Of a DNA stretch of 64,000 nucleotides, positions 19,349 to 29,567 are shown in pieces. Made by a program: the position numbers and the translations under genes. The DNA is taken from the NCBI GenBank assembly GCA_030448055.1, contig JAUJNR010000002.1:1049352-1113351 (forward strand). The letters are read 5' to 3'. Positions within the stretch are counted from its first letter, which is position 1. Each line of letters opens with the position of its first letter. The notes beneath the pieces are model-generated. The model did not search any database. It was not told the DNA's origin and worked only from the letters and a program-made list of their open reading frames with translations. The stretch is from Pyrinomonadaceae bacterium. GTDB taxonomy: Bacteria; Acidobacteriota; Blastocatellia; Pyrinomonadales; Pyrinomonadaceae.

Positions 19349-20578
19349 ATGAAAGTATTACCAATTATTTTGCTGATGATGTTAGGGCTTTTCACCGTTG
19401 GTTTGGCGCAGTCGGGAAGACGAGGCAAATCCGAAGCCGCTCCGACCGCGACGCCGGCGCAAGTTCAAATCACTCAAGACGTGCGCGAGACGCCGGAATC
19501 GGTCGATTATTCGGAATCGTCGCCGAACGCCCCGCGCTCGATTTCGGTTCGGACGCGCAATAAAAAGTCGAAAAAAGAAACAAAAAAGGAAACGCAATTG
19601 CCAACCCAAACAACCAATGCGGCAAACACAACTGCGGCGGCAAATTCTGACGAGGAAGAAGTAATCAAAGTTGAAACCAATTTGGTGACGATTCCCGTAT
19701 CGGTTCATGACCGGAACGGACTCTACATTCCTGATTTGAGTCAAGCTAACTTTAAAATCTTTGAAGACGGCGTTGAACAGGAAATCGCTTATTTTGGCAC
19801 GTCCGAAAAACCTTTCACGGTCGTTCTATTGATTGATGTCAGCCCTTCGACCGAATATAAAATCGAGGAAATACAACAAGCGGCAATCGCTTTCGTTGAC
19901 CAGCTAAAGCCGCAGGATAATGTGATGGTCATTCAATTTGACCAGCAGGTGAGCGTTTTAGCTGAAGCGACCAGCGACCGACAGAAAATACACAAAGCGA
20001 TACAGCGCTCTGGTTTCGGGGGTGGAACATCGCTTTATGAAGCAGTTGATTTTTCGCTTCGCAGAAGACTTGGTAAAATTGAAGGACGCAAAGCGATTGT
20101 TCTATTTACTGACGGCGTTGACACAACTTCAAGCGGCGCAAGTTATGAAAGCACGGTACGCGATGCGGAAGAATCAGAAGCAATGATTTTTCCGATTTAT
20201 TACAACACTTTTCTCAGCAGCCGCGGCATCGGCACGGGCGGCGTGATGAGTACACCTCCGACTTTAGGTATTCCGCCAATGATTGGCGGGCGAGCAACTG
20301 GCACGTCAAGCGCCGAATACACGCGCGGCAGAGTTTACTTAACGGAATTGGCAGCGGCGACTGGCGGCAGAGTTTTTCGACCCGATTCAACTCCCGGCGG
20401 ATTGAATGCTGCTTTTGAAGGCATCGCCGAAGAACTGCGTCGTCAATACAGTATCGGATATTACCCGCAAGCCGAAGGTGAAGCCGGACAACGCAAGCAA
20501 ATTAGAGTTCGCGTCAACCGCCCCAAACTGGTGATTCGTTCACGCGACAGTTATATTGTCGGGGCAAATGAAAATTAA
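19349..20578 (+). CDS. VWFA-related domain secreted protein (Acidobacteria type)
   Basis: VPVSVHDRNGLYIPDLSQANFKIFEDGVEQEIAYF..VVLLIDVSPSTEYKIEEIQQAAIAFVDQL..GGGTSLYEAVDFSL..RRQYSIGYYP. Confidence 0.93.
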   Translation: MKVLPIILLMMLGLFTVGLAQSGRRGKSEAAPTATPAQVQITQDVRETPESVDYSESSPNAPRSISVRTRNKKSKKETKKETQLPTQTTNAANTTAAANSDEEEVIKVETNLVTIPVSVHDRNGLYIPDLSQANFKIFEDGVEQEIAYFGTSEKPFTVVLLIDVSPSTEYKIEEIQQAAIAFVDQLKPQDNVMVIQFDQQVSVLAEATSDRQKIHKAIQRSGFGGGTSLYEAVDFSLRRRLGKIEGRKAIVLFTDGVDTTSSGASYESTVRDAEESEAMIFPIYYNTFLSSRGIGTGGVMSTPPTLGIPPMIGGRATGTSSAEYTRGRVYLTELAAATGGRVFRPDSTPGGLNAAFEGIAEELRRQYSIGYYPQAEGEAGQRKQIRVRVNRPKLVIRSRDSYIVGANEN

Positions 20579-20798
20579 GCGACAGTTACAAAAAAAAATA
20601 AATGAAGTAATTTTAAGAGAAAGAACAAATCTTGTTGGTTATAAGCAGTTGCTAAAACAAAAATGGACGGTAAAAAATCGGGAAATGGAAAGGGGACTGG
20701 CAAGCGACAATTATGCCGGTGTTTTACCTGAAATGCTTGAGACTATTGCAGAAACGAGACGGTTTGTTGACCGGAAAACTGAAGATGCTTCTAAATAA
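20568..20798 (+). CDS. Small hypothetical protein
   Basis: ATG at 20568 overlaps the end of the VWFA gene, suggesting translational coupling. Confidence 0.5.
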   Translation: MKIKRQLQKKINEVILRERTNLVGYKQLLKQKWTVKNREMERGLASDNYAGVLPEMLETIAETRRFVDRKTEDASK

Positions 20799-20961
20799 CG
20801 CGCCGTCGAACAAATAAATGGATGTGAGGGCGAAACAGCTACTTTCCAAAGTTTCAAAAACGTCCCTTTTGAGACAAATAAATTTTAAGTGATGTGTATT
20901 GCTGGACACGCTTTTATTTTGCCACTTTACTTAAAGGTTTTAATATCAAAGTAGCCATTCG

Positions 20962-21855
20962 ATGAAAATTTTGTTGGTATGGACAGTAACGTGTCTTATT
21001 TGGGGCAGCGTTTGGCTATTTATCAAACTCGGTTTGCAGGATTTGCCTCCTATAAGTTTCGCGGGACTGCGGCTTTTGCTAGCCGTTACCATCTTGCTGC
21101 CGGTAATAGCCGTCCGCAAAATTTCTTTGCCGCACGAATTTAACGACTATTTGTTAATAGCTGTAACCGGATTGCTTCTCCTCGGATTAAATTACGGATT
21201 GGTCTTTTGGGGCGCTCAATACATTTCATCCGGTCTAACAGCCGTGCTACAAGCCGCGACTCCGGCATTTGGATTGATTTTTACAACCTGTTTTTTTCCT
21301 CAGGAACGTCTTACCTTCAAAAAGGTTTTTGCCTTAATCGTAGGTATTGCAGGAGTGGTGATTATCTTCTCTGATCAGTTACAACTGACTGGAGGACTCA
21401 CCGTCTTAGGTTGTGCCGCTGTTGTGGGCGGTGCGTTCTGTGTTGCTTTGTCGTATGTGCTTATCAAAACCTATGGCACTCACTTGCACTCGATTATACT
21501 TATAACAGGGCAAATGCTTTGCGGAATGTTTCCTTTGTTAATCTTTGGCTTTTTCAAAGAAGGCAGCCCGGCTGATTTTAGATGGACATCGACGGCAATT
21601 TTTTCTTTGCTGTATCTGGCACTGGCTGGATCTATCGCCGCCTTCGGATTGAACTATTGGCTGCTCAAACGGTTGGACGCTTCGAAAATAATGTTCATGT
21701 CAATCGTGCAGCCATTACTCGCCGTGCTACTTGGGTGGATAGTACTTGAGGAGACATTAATGGGGCGAACAATTTGGGGAGGTTTATGTGTTTTACTCAG
21801 TATTGGGCTGACATTTTCGTCCCTAAAAGAATATAGTCAAGATGAAAATAGGTAG
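20962..21855 (+). CDS. EamA-family (DMT) transporter
   Basis: Ten-helix pattern; WGSVWLFIKLGLQDLPPISFAGLRLLLA, ALSYVLIKTYG, QPLLAVLLGWIVLEETL. Confidence 0.92.
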   Translation: MKILLVWTVTCLIWGSVWLFIKLGLQDLPPISFAGLRLLLAVTILLPVIAVRKISLPHEFNDYLLIAVTGLLLLGLNYGLVFWGAQYISSGLTAVLQAATPAFGLIFTTCFFPQERLTFKKVFALIVGIAGVVIIFSDQLQLTGGLTVLGCAAVVGGAFCVALSYVLIKTYGTHLHSIILITGQMLCGMFPLLIFGFFKEGSPADFRWTSTAIFSLLYLALAGSIAAFGLNYWLLKRLDASKIMFMSIVQPLLAVLLGWIVLEETLMGRTIWGGLCVLLSIGLTFSSLKEYSQDENR

Positions 21856-22039
21856 GTTGACTTTGTTTTATTAAGAGATTCTTGTGATCGATGGGTTGCT
21901 GTTTTTGCCAAACACCAGACTCTTTTACATCTAATGTTTCGTTGACGGCACCAAGCGTTGCTGTAACACCAAACGGGAACGTCAACTGATCGCTACTATG
22001 TCCGATTGTGAATCTGTCAAAGATGATTGTTATTGCTAT

Positions 22040-22085
22040 ATTAAAAATTGTATTTATTCGACATTAAAAATTGTATTTATTCGAC
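22040..22085. repeat. Tandem duplication, 2 x 23 bp (ATTAAAAATTGTATTTATTCGAC)
   Basis: Two identical adjacent copies read directly. Confidence 0.9.
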
Positions 22086-22099
22086 GGTAACATTGGTTG

Positions 22100-23887
22100 T
22101 CATTCAATTCTCTTTGCTTGTATTTCCCGACCGTTTAACAGAATAACAATGTGAGTGATTACATCTTTCTCGCCTTTGATAAACGTTAATTGTGTACCTC
22201 TAATTGATTCGACAAACTGAGTTTGAGTATGTGGAAGAAGGATTGTATCCGGTTCTCCCGAAACTCGACCGATAAGCCTTTCTTTATCCTTGACAATAGT
22301 AAGAATTCCAAACGGAGCTTGGTAATCTCCTTCATAAGCATCCAGAAGATTCGAGTCCACTTTTACTTGATTCTGAAGACGCTTTAACATGCCAACAGCA
22401 TTCGTGTTCTGGGGATCTAATTCAATGACTTTTTGGTAGTTTCTGACAGCTAGTTCCGTGTCCCCAGCTTTCAAATACGCTTCACCCAGGCTGTCGTAAA
22501 CATTGGGCGATTTTGGAAAGCTGACAGTATTTGCCTTAAAAACCTTTATTGCCTCCGCATATCTTTTTCTGCCGAGCAATTGATAACCAATCCAATTCAT
22601 CTGCGATTCATTCAAAGATTTTCTGCCAGCATTACTTTTTTTGCGTTCTAGATGCTCATCAATGGCTTTTTCGCCTCGCGTCAGAATATCTCTCAGCAAT
22701 GTTTTTGTCGGCGAATTGTAAGGTTCATACTCAAGCCATGCAAGAGCTGTTTGTTTGCCGCCCACGATTGTACTGACGATTTGATCAGCGATTGAAAGTC
22801 CATTGGCACTGTTGCTGAAAATGATTACCCCAGTTTTTGATTTATCAAATGCGACGACGTATGACTTCACATTTCCGTTGTCTCCCCAGTGCCAAAAAGA
22901 ATTTCCATGCGGAGCGTTTTCTAGTCCCCAGCCTAATCCCCAGCTAATAGAAGGGGAAAGTTTTCCATTCGCAGGAGGGCGTTCGAAGCAGACGGCACAG
23001 GTGTCATTAACTTTAATTTGCGAGCGCAGCATTTCTCGAACGGTCGCTTCTTTAATTCCTTTACGATTTAAGATTGCTACGACAAACTTCGCATAATCAA
23101 GAGCAGTCGTTTGCAGGCTCGCAGCAGCATTGGCTTGAGAAGGCTTGCCTCTTCCAGCTAACTTTCCTGCCGAATCATGGGCATACGCTTTTAGGGAATC
23201 ATACTTCTGCTGCCAAAGGTAACTGCTGCTAGTCATCCCAAGCTGCTTAAAAACCGTCTCCTTCATAAAATCATCCAGCGGCATGCCTGATAAATGCTCA
23301 ACGACTTTTTGCAGATAAACAAAGCCTTCACCGGAATAACTGAATCTTTCTCCTGGGTTAAAATAAATCTGCAAGGGTTTTCCATTCGGTCGCCAATTGG
23401 GAAACCCCGTAGTGTGGCTTAAAACCTTACGTGCGGTAATTTTACTTAACCTGTCGTCATTTTCTATATAAGCTGCGGGAAGATACTTGTTCAAAGGCGT
23501 GTCCAAATCGAGTTTTCTGTCCTCGACCATTTTCAAAACTGCATAAGCGAACACTGTCTTGCTCAAGGAAGCGGCTTCAAATACGGTGTCGTCGGCAATC
23601 GGTTCTTTCGTATCGGCATTTTTTACCCCAAATCCGCGATGCCAGAAAACATCACCATTTTTGATAAGTGCCACAGACAACCCTGCGACATCGCTGTCTT
23701 TCATCAGTTGGGGAATAAGTGTTTCAAGTTTATTTAGAGATTGTCCATTTTTCGTATTCATTTTTGATGAAACGGACGCTTGATTTTTCTTCGGCGATTT
23801 GTTTTGAGCAAAAGTCAAACTCGGTAAACTCAAAGATAATGTGGCAGCGACAACGATAAAAAATGTTTGCATTGGTGATCTCCTCAT
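22100..23887 (-). CDS. Secreted serine hydrolase (class C beta-lactamase-like) with TPR and C-terminal domain
   Basis: FEAASLSKTVFAYAVLK (SxxK), YSGEGFVYLQKVVEHLSG (YxN-like), TPR SPNVYDSLGEAYLKAGDTELAVRNYQKVIELDP. Confidence 0.9.
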   Translation of the reverse strand: MRRSPMQTFFIVVAATLSLSLPSLTFAQNKSPKKNQASVSSKMNTKNGQSLNKLETLIPQLMKDSDVAGLSVALIKNGDVFWHRGFGVKNADTKEPIADDTVFEAASLSKTVFAYAVLKMVEDRKLDLDTPLNKYLPAAYIENDDRLSKITARKVLSHTTGFPNWRPNGKPLQIYFNPGERFSYSGEGFVYLQKVVEHLSGMPLDDFMKETVFKQLGMTSSSYLWQQKYDSLKAYAHDSAGKLAGRGKPSQANAAASLQTTALDYAKFVVAILNRKGIKEATVREMLRSQIKVNDTCAVCFERPPANGKLSPSISWGLGWGLENAPHGNSFWHWGDNGNVKSYVVAFDKSKTGVIIFSNSANGLSIADQIVSTIVGGKQTALAWLEYEPYNSPTKTLLRDILTRGEKAIDEHLERKKSNAGRKSLNESQMNWIGYQLLGRKRYAEAIKVFKANTVSFPKSPNVYDSLGEAYLKAGDTELAVRNYQKVIELDPQNTNAVGMLKRLQNQVKVDSNLLDAYEGDYQAPFGILTIVKDKERLIGRVSGEPDTILLPHTQTQFVESIRGTQLTFIKGEKDVITHIVILLNGREIQAKRIE

Positions 23888-24304
23888 GAGGCTGTTTTAA
23901 GAATTCTTCCTTTTAATAACATCATTAAGCACAATAATTAGTAATGTCATCAGCTAATTTCAGAAATTCCATAATCTTTTCTCAAGCCGGGTCTAATTAT
24001 TTTTGGTGATTGCCAAGGAGAGTCCAGGCACTTGATGCTGTGACATATATGAAGCGACTGCTTTTCTAACTGGTGCTAAATCAGCCGAAGATACAGCTCG
24101 TCAGATTGAGCGAACGACCTTAGCACCATTGCTAATGGCATAAAATAATACAAAGAGAAATTTGTAGCGTGTATTCACTAAGTATAATTTCATTTTGATT
24201 CCTAGGCTTCCAACGAAAATTTATACGGAAATGTTCACTCTACTGTATTAGATTATGCAATACCTTTTTTTTATTCCCTATCCTTTGTTTAGAAAGGAAA
24301 CGTC

Positions 24305-24462
24305 GGTTTATTCCACGCCCATTTTATAAATGTCGGCGTAGCGAAACATGGCGTTAAGTGTTGAAACACCGTTTCCGCCCCAAATGCCCACGCGCGAACC
24401 ATCTACAAAAGGCATTTTGGCTAAAATTGCCTTTACAGCATTCGCCTGGTCGGTTTTCAGTG
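24305..24462 (-). pseudogene. Remnant of S9 (dipeptidyl peptidase IV-like) peptidase
   Basis: Minus translation LKTDQANAVKAILAKMPFVDGSRVGIWGGNGVSTLNAMFRYADIYKMGVE*; resembles the S9 nucleophile-elbow region but with GGNGVS instead of GxSxGG. Confidence 0.6.
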
Positions 24463-24571
24463 TGAAGGATATTTTAATTTTATTTTAAGTAGATTAGAGA
24501 CGAACTTCCAATTCAATTATTCCATCAAAACTTTGAAGTGACTTATTTCTATCAAAGGAGAAATAGTTGAT

Positions 24572-25000
24572 ATGAAGTTTATTTACAAGTTTATCTTATC
24601 CACAATTGTTTTTGTCAGTTTTTCATTTGCATTTGCAATCAACAGTAATGAAAAAGTAAACAGCTTTACAGATAACTCTGTAACAAACCAGCAATCGAAC
24701 CGAGCTGATTTAAATAAACTAAAAAAAGAAATTGATCGTGAAATCGGAAAACCGCGGGCAAGACAATTAAATCAATGTCGAGTTATTGCATTCGGTGCAA
24801 AAGCTTGCGGCGGACCAAAAACTTATTTGGTTTATTCTGGTTTGCAAACCAATGAAAACAAACTAAAACAATTAGTCGGTCAGTACAATTCCTTAGAGGA
24901 TAAAATTAATAAAGAAACGGATGCAATATCTGACTGTATGTTTATTGAAGAACCGAAACCGACTATACAAAATGGAATGTGTAAAATTAAACGCAATTAA
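24572..25000 (+). CDS. Small secreted protein with CRVIAFGAKACGGPKTYLVYS motif
   Basis: Signal peptide and four conserved-looking Cys; GGAG upstream. Confidence 0.7.
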   Translation: MKFIYKFILSTIVFVSFSFAFAINSNEKVNSFTDNSVTNQQSNRADLNKLKKEIDREIGKPRARQLNQCRVIAFGAKACGGPKTYLVYSGLQTNENKLKQLVGQYNSLEDKINKETDAISDCMFIEEPKPTIQNGMCKIKRN

Positions 25001-25204
25001 GTAAAGCAATATTTATAGTTTAGCTTATTAACTTCATTTTTTTAGCTTGCATATTGCAGATAACAACGCCTTTCCGTAAGTTATTAATGATTATTTAAGT
25101 TTCGACCCATTTCACATGCAAAATTTAGATTTAAATTATCTTTTTGAGATAATTAACCTATAGCCTAGAATGTGTTTATTACTTGAAGTAGGAGCAATTA
25201 CATT

Positions 25205-26611
25205 TTGCCTAAATTAACTAAACACATACTGCGTTATTTTCAAGCTCAAATATTGTTAACCTTCGTAATCTTTTGTTTATTTAACTTTGTTACGTTCGGG
25301 CAATCAAAGAATAAGACAATTGATTCGAAGACAGAAACACTTTCAATTCCATTACGTGAGCAAGCTAAAATACAACAGCAATGGCTGAAACTGCGGCTTG
25401 AACGTGTTTTGCCGGAATTGATGCGTAAGCATAAGGTAAAGATGTGGCTTGTTATCTGCCGGGAATATAATGAAGACCCGGTTTTTTTCTCGCTTGTTTC
25501 GCCCACTACTTTTGCCGCACGCCGACGCACAATTTACGTTTTTACCGATAGAAGTGAAAGAGAAGGAATTGAACGCCTAGCCCTCGGCGGAGGTTCAAAC
25601 GGCGGTCTTTATACTGTTTACCGCGATCCTGAAACTGAAAATCGTGAGCTTTATGGTGAAGGACAATGGACACTTCTCAAAAAACTTGTAACTGAACGCA
25701 ATCCGGAAAATATTGCGGTTAATATTTCTTCAACTCATGCTTTCTCTGATGGTCTTTCAGCAGGAGAGAGGGAAAAACTGGAAGCAGTTTTAGGAACCGA
25801 ATACACGCGGCGAATCATACGAGCCGAAGAACTTCCGCTTGAATACGTTGAAACAAGATTGCCGGAAATGATGCCCACATACAAGAACATAATGGAAGTG
25901 GTTCACTCTTTGATAAGTCGGGCTTTTTCTAATGAAGTTATCAAACCGGGAACAACTACAAACGAAGACGTTGTATGGTGGCTGCGGCAACAACTCAGCA
26001 ACAATAGGCTCGGCACATGGTTTCAACCTTCGGTGCGTGTACAACGTAAAGAAAAAGCCGGTGTCAACATTCTGGCTGAAAATACACCGACGGTTATACA
26101 ACGCGGAGATGTTTTACATGTTGATTTCGGAATAACATTTATGCGGCTTAATACAGACACTCAACATATGGGCTATGTTTTAAGGGAAGGCGAAAATGAT
26201 GTTCCTGCAGGAATTAAACGTGCTTTAGCAAACTCAAACCGTTTGCAGGATATTGTCATGGCACGGATGAAAGTCGGAAGAACGGGCAATGAAGTATTGG
26301 CAGATTCGCTTTCAGCAATGAAAGCAGCAGGAATAACCGGCAGAGTCTACACCCATCCGATAGGTGATCATGGACACGGTGCTGGTCCACTTGTTGGTCT
26401 TTGGGACAGGCAACAAGGTGTTCCAGGACGAGGTGATGTGAGATTGATTCCGAATTCATGGTTTGCTATTGAACTTGCGACAACAACTCCTATACCGGAA
26501 TGGAACAATCAAGAATTATGGGTTGGACAAGAAGAAAATGCAGCTATAAATGAACAGGGAAGTATAAGTTGGGTCCTCAGTCGCCAAAGTGAGTATCATT
26601 TAATACGATAG
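25205..26611 (+). CDS. Secreted M24-family metallopeptidase (Xaa-Pro aminopeptidase-like)
   Basis: Creatinase-like N-domain, LHVDFGITFMRLNTDTQHMGYVL, YTHPIGDHGHGAGPLVGLWDRQQ, FAIELATTTPIPEW. ORF-track start may be a non-ATG codon. Confidence 0.87.
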   Translation: MPKLTKHILRYFQAQILLTFVIFCLFNFVTFGQSKNKTIDSKTETLSIPLREQAKIQQQWLKLRLERVLPELMRKHKVKMWLVICREYNEDPVFFSLVSPTTFAARRRTIYVFTDRSEREGIERLALGGGSNGGLYTVYRDPETENRELYGEGQWTLLKKLVTERNPENIAVNISSTHAFSDGLSAGEREKLEAVLGTEYTRRIIRAEELPLEYVETRLPEMMPTYKNIMEVVHSLISRAFSNEVIKPGTTTNEDVVWWLRQQLSNNRLGTWFQPSVRVQRKEKAGVNILAENTPTVIQRGDVLHVDFGITFMRLNTDTQHMGYVLREGENDVPAGIKRALANSNRLQDIVMARMKVGRTGNEVLADSLSAMKAAGITGRVYTHPIGDHGHGAGPLVGLWDRQQGVPGRGDVRLIPNSWFAIELATTTPIPEWNNQELWVGQEENAAINEQGSISWVLSRQSEYHLIR

Positions 26612-26769
26612 CAATTTGTGACATCAAGTTTTTTATACTCTTATTGTGAATTATTTTGCCATAAGATCAACTCAATCTAAGACACTAACTTAAAAAATAG
26701 AGTAATAAACTTATTACTCTATTCCAAAAATCTTGTGATAATTTTTAAGGCTAATTAGCAAGAGTTATT

Positions 26770-27891
26770 ATGCAAATACAAAATCTAAAAACACCAGCTT
26801 TAGTGCTTGATATAAACCGGGTTAAGCGAAATGCAGAAAATATGGCAAATCGCGTTAGAAGTTTTGGAGCGATTTTGCGTCCGCATATAAAGACTCATAA
26901 ATGTGTGGAGATTGCTCAAATTCAGACTGCTGGTCAATTCAATGGGCTGACAGTTTCAACGTTTGCCGAAGCACGAGCTTTTGTGTCAAAAGGATTTAGA
27001 GATATAACTTATGCTATTCCGATTGAAGCAGGTAAATTTGTTGAAGCTTGTGAGATTTCACGTGATTGTGAACGCTTTGCTGTTATCACGGACGATTCAA
27101 CAGTTCCTGGCATGCTCAATGAAACAGCTAAACGGTTAAACGTAAAACTTGATGTTTTTCTAAAAGTTGACTGTGGATATCATCGTTGCGGAGTTGAAGT
27201 AGATTCACCCGAAGCAATTGAGATTCCCTGGCTGATTGTTGATTCTTCAAACCTGCGATTTGCCGGCATTTTGACCCATGCAGGACATTCTTATAATGCC
27301 CGTTCAAAAGAGGAGCTGTTTGAAATCGCTAGATGTGAACGAGATTCAATGAGAGAATTTGCCTCTACCTCAAAGGCAAAAGACATAGAAGTCCCATGTA
27401 TAAGTATCGGTTCCACACCTACGTTGAGTTGCGTTGACCATTTAGATGGAATTGATGAAGCTCGCCCTGGAAATTACATTTTCTATGACGCTTTTCAAGC
27501 AACACTCGGTAGCTGCAGCTTTGACGATTGTGCTCTTACTGTTTTAGCAGCTGTTATTCATCGCGATCCTATTCGCCGTAAAATAGTTGTTGATGCAGGC
27601 GCTATTGCTCTTTCCAAAGATTTGGGGGCAATAGAATTTGATCCGCATTGTGGGTATGGACAAGTTCTCGATTTATCGGGAAATGAACTTAATTTGCGGG
27701 TTGATTCACTCTCTCAAGAGCATGGAATAATTAAAGTTGAAGATGATGAGGTTTTCAAAGGACTAACTGTTGGTGACCGGGTACGTATTCTGGCAAATCA
27801 TTCTTGCCTAACCGCAGCTCAACATTCGCACTATAACATTTTAGAAGGAGAGCACATTGTTGACCGCTGGGCTATTGAGCGTGGTTGGTAA
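26770..27891 (+). CDS. DSD1-family PLP-dependent enzyme (D-serine dehydratase / D-threonine aldolase-like)
   Basis: TPALVLDINRVKRNAENMANRVRSFGAILRPHIKTHKCVEIAQIQ; C-terminal HSCLTAAQHSHYNIL. Confidence 0.9.
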   Translation: MQIQNLKTPALVLDINRVKRNAENMANRVRSFGAILRPHIKTHKCVEIAQIQTAGQFNGLTVSTFAEARAFVSKGFRDITYAIPIEAGKFVEACEISRDCERFAVITDDSTVPGMLNETAKRLNVKLDVFLKVDCGYHRCGVEVDSPEAIEIPWLIVDSSNLRFAGILTHAGHSYNARSKEELFEIARCERDSMREFASTSKAKDIEVPCISIGSTPTLSCVDHLDGIDEARPGNYIFYDAFQATLGSCSFDDCALTVLAAVIHRDPIRRKIVVDAGAIALSKDLGAIEFDPHCGYGQVLDLSGNELNLRVDSLSQEHGIIKVEDDEVFKGLTVGDRVRILANHSCLTAAQHSHYNILEGEHIVDRWAIERGW

Positions 27892-27903
27892 TAAATTATT
27901 CTT

Positions 27904-29193
27904 ATGATGAAGCCTTTCAAAATTTTGGTCTGTTTATTTTGTTTATTGATTTTCACCGCAGACTTAAAAGCTCAAAATGCCACTCGTTTGAACCTGTATG
28001 ATACTAAAATTTCGGACTTGATGAAAAACGAGAAAGTGCGGCGAGCCTTTGAATTTCTTCGTGAAATTGAACCACAAACAATCGAAGAACAGATAAAAAT
28101 AACAGAAATTCCCGCGCCGACATTCAAAGAAGCAAAACGTGCCGAGTATTTCCGCCAGCGTTTTACAGAATTAGGCTTACAAAACGTACGAATTGATAAG
28201 GCTGGCAATGCCATCGGTGAGCGACCAGGAAAGTCAAATAAGACAACTCTAGTTCTAACTGCTCATCTTGATACAGTCTTTGACGAAAACACAGATGTCA
28301 GAGTGCGCCGTGAAGATAAAGTGTTAAAAGCTCCAGGTATATCTGATGATGGTCGTGGTTTGACTTTGCTTCTGGCAATTGCGAAAGCATTGTATGAAGC
28401 AAGAATCGAAACGGATGGTTCAATTATATTTGTCGCAAATGTCGCTGAAGAGGGTTTAGGTGATTTGAAAGGCACAAGGCATTTGTTCAATGAAGAACTC
28501 AAAAATCGAATTACGCATTTTATTTCAATCGATGGCGCTGAGCTGAAAATTACGAACCAAGCAGTTGGAAGCTTTCGTTACCGCACGACTTTTAAGGGGA
28601 AAGGAGGACATTCATATGGCGCTTTTGGCTTACCGAATCCGATTCATGCTCTTGGAAGATTGGTCGAGAAGGTTTCGCGTTTTCAAGTTCCGACAAAACC
28701 AAAAACGACATTTAACGTGGGGAAAATTTCTGGCGGAACAAGCGTTAATTCGATTGCTGCATCGGCAACTATCGAAATTGATATGCGTAGCGAAAGCCCG
28801 TCTGAATTAGCTAAGCTGAATGCCGCCTATAAACAAGTTGTAGAACAAGCGCTTCAAGAAGAAAACGAACGTTGGCAAAATGTGGAGAAACTAACGGTTG
28901 AAAATTTAGCAATCGGAAATCGTCCGACCGGAACACAAAGTCCCGATGCTCCGATTGTTCAAATTGCCCTAGCGGCAGATCGTTCGCTAGGAATTAAATC
29001 TGAACTTGAAGCATCCAGTACTGACTCGAACATTCCCATTTCTCTCGGTATTCCTGCGATTACTTTAGACGGTGGCGGTATTGGAAGAGGAACGCACTCG
29101 CTTAATGAAAGCTGGGATTCAACAAACAGCCACATTGGTAGTCAACGCGCCTTGATTATTACCCTCGCTATCGTTGGGTTAAGGAATATGTAA
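27904..29193 (+). CDS. Secreted M20-family peptidase
   Basis: VLTAHLDTVF, GISDDGRGLTLLLAIAKAL, ANVAEEGLGDLKGTRHL, STDSNIPISLGIPAITLDGGGIGRGTHSLNE. Confidence 0.92.
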   Translation: MMKPFKILVCLFCLLIFTADLKAQNATRLNLYDTKISDLMKNEKVRRAFEFLREIEPQTIEEQIKITEIPAPTFKEAKRAEYFRQRFTELGLQNVRIDKAGNAIGERPGKSNKTTLVLTAHLDTVFDENTDVRVRREDKVLKAPGISDDGRGLTLLLAIAKALYEARIETDGSIIFVANVAEEGLGDLKGTRHLFNEELKNRITHFISIDGAELKITNQAVGSFRYRTTFKGKGGHSYGAFGLPNPIHALGRLVEKVSRFQVPTKPKTTFNVGKISGGTSVNSIAASATIEIDMRSESPSELAKLNAAYKQVVEQALQEENERWQNVEKLTVENLAIGNRPTGTQSPDAPIVQIALAADRSLGIKSELEASSTDSNIPISLGIPAITLDGGGIGRGTHSLNESWDSTNSHIGSQRALIITLAIVGLRNM

Positions 29194-29364
29194 GGACAAA
29201 CAATAAAAGTCAGATAAAAAAACTAGCAATACATCACATAATTTATTTGTTTTAGCAGCTAAAGTTTGAAGTTGTTCAATGAAATCCATAATTTAAGTCC
29301 GTCGTTTTTGTAAAGAGTTTTACATTAAATTGAAATATTGTGCAAGACAATTAAGATTAAACTA

Positions 29365-29402
29365 AAAAAGACACATTCATACTAAATCGTTGGGCGTGTC
29401 TT
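29365..29402 (-). terminator. Terminator-like hairpin downstream of the microprotein
   Basis: Minus strand AAAGACAC-(21 nt)-GTGTCTTT followed by a T-run. Confidence 0.55.
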
Positions 29403-29425
29403 TGAATAATTAGGTTAGATAAAAA

Positions 29426-29503
29426 TTAGTCTGGTCGTGGGTATCTATCAGAAAGCCAATTTATAAAGGCTTTCATGTAAATTTTTAAGGTTTGTAAGTT
29501 CAT
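29426..29503 (-). CDS. Putative 25-aa microprotein MNLQTLKIYMKAFINWLSDRYPRPD
   Basis: Minus strand ATG at 29503 preceded by AAGGAG (29509-29514), downstream of a sigma54-type promoter match. Below the ORF-track length cutoff. Confidence 0.5.
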   Translation of the reverse strand: MNLQTLKIYMKAFINWLSDRYPRPD

Positions 29504-29552
29504 AAAAACTCCTTGGGAAGAGTGAGGCGTGAAGTCCCCGATATTGCTTGGC

Positions 29553-29567
29553 GCAAGAGATGTGCCA
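29553..29567 (-). promoter_or_regulatory. Sigma54 (-24/-12) promoter match
   Basis: Minus strand TGGCAC-ATCTC-TTGC, an exact match to TGGCAC-N5-TTGC, about 50 nt upstream of the microprotein ATG. Confidence 0.65.

Noticed and set aside
21474-21487. TGGCAC-TCAC-TTGC resembling a sigma54 promoter
   Set aside because: Spacing is one base short of the consensus and it lies inside the EamA coding sequence.
24050-24145. Open frame EATAFLTGAKSAEDTARQIERTTLAPLLMA* as a gene remnant
   Set aside because: Too short, and no family I could name; may be chance.
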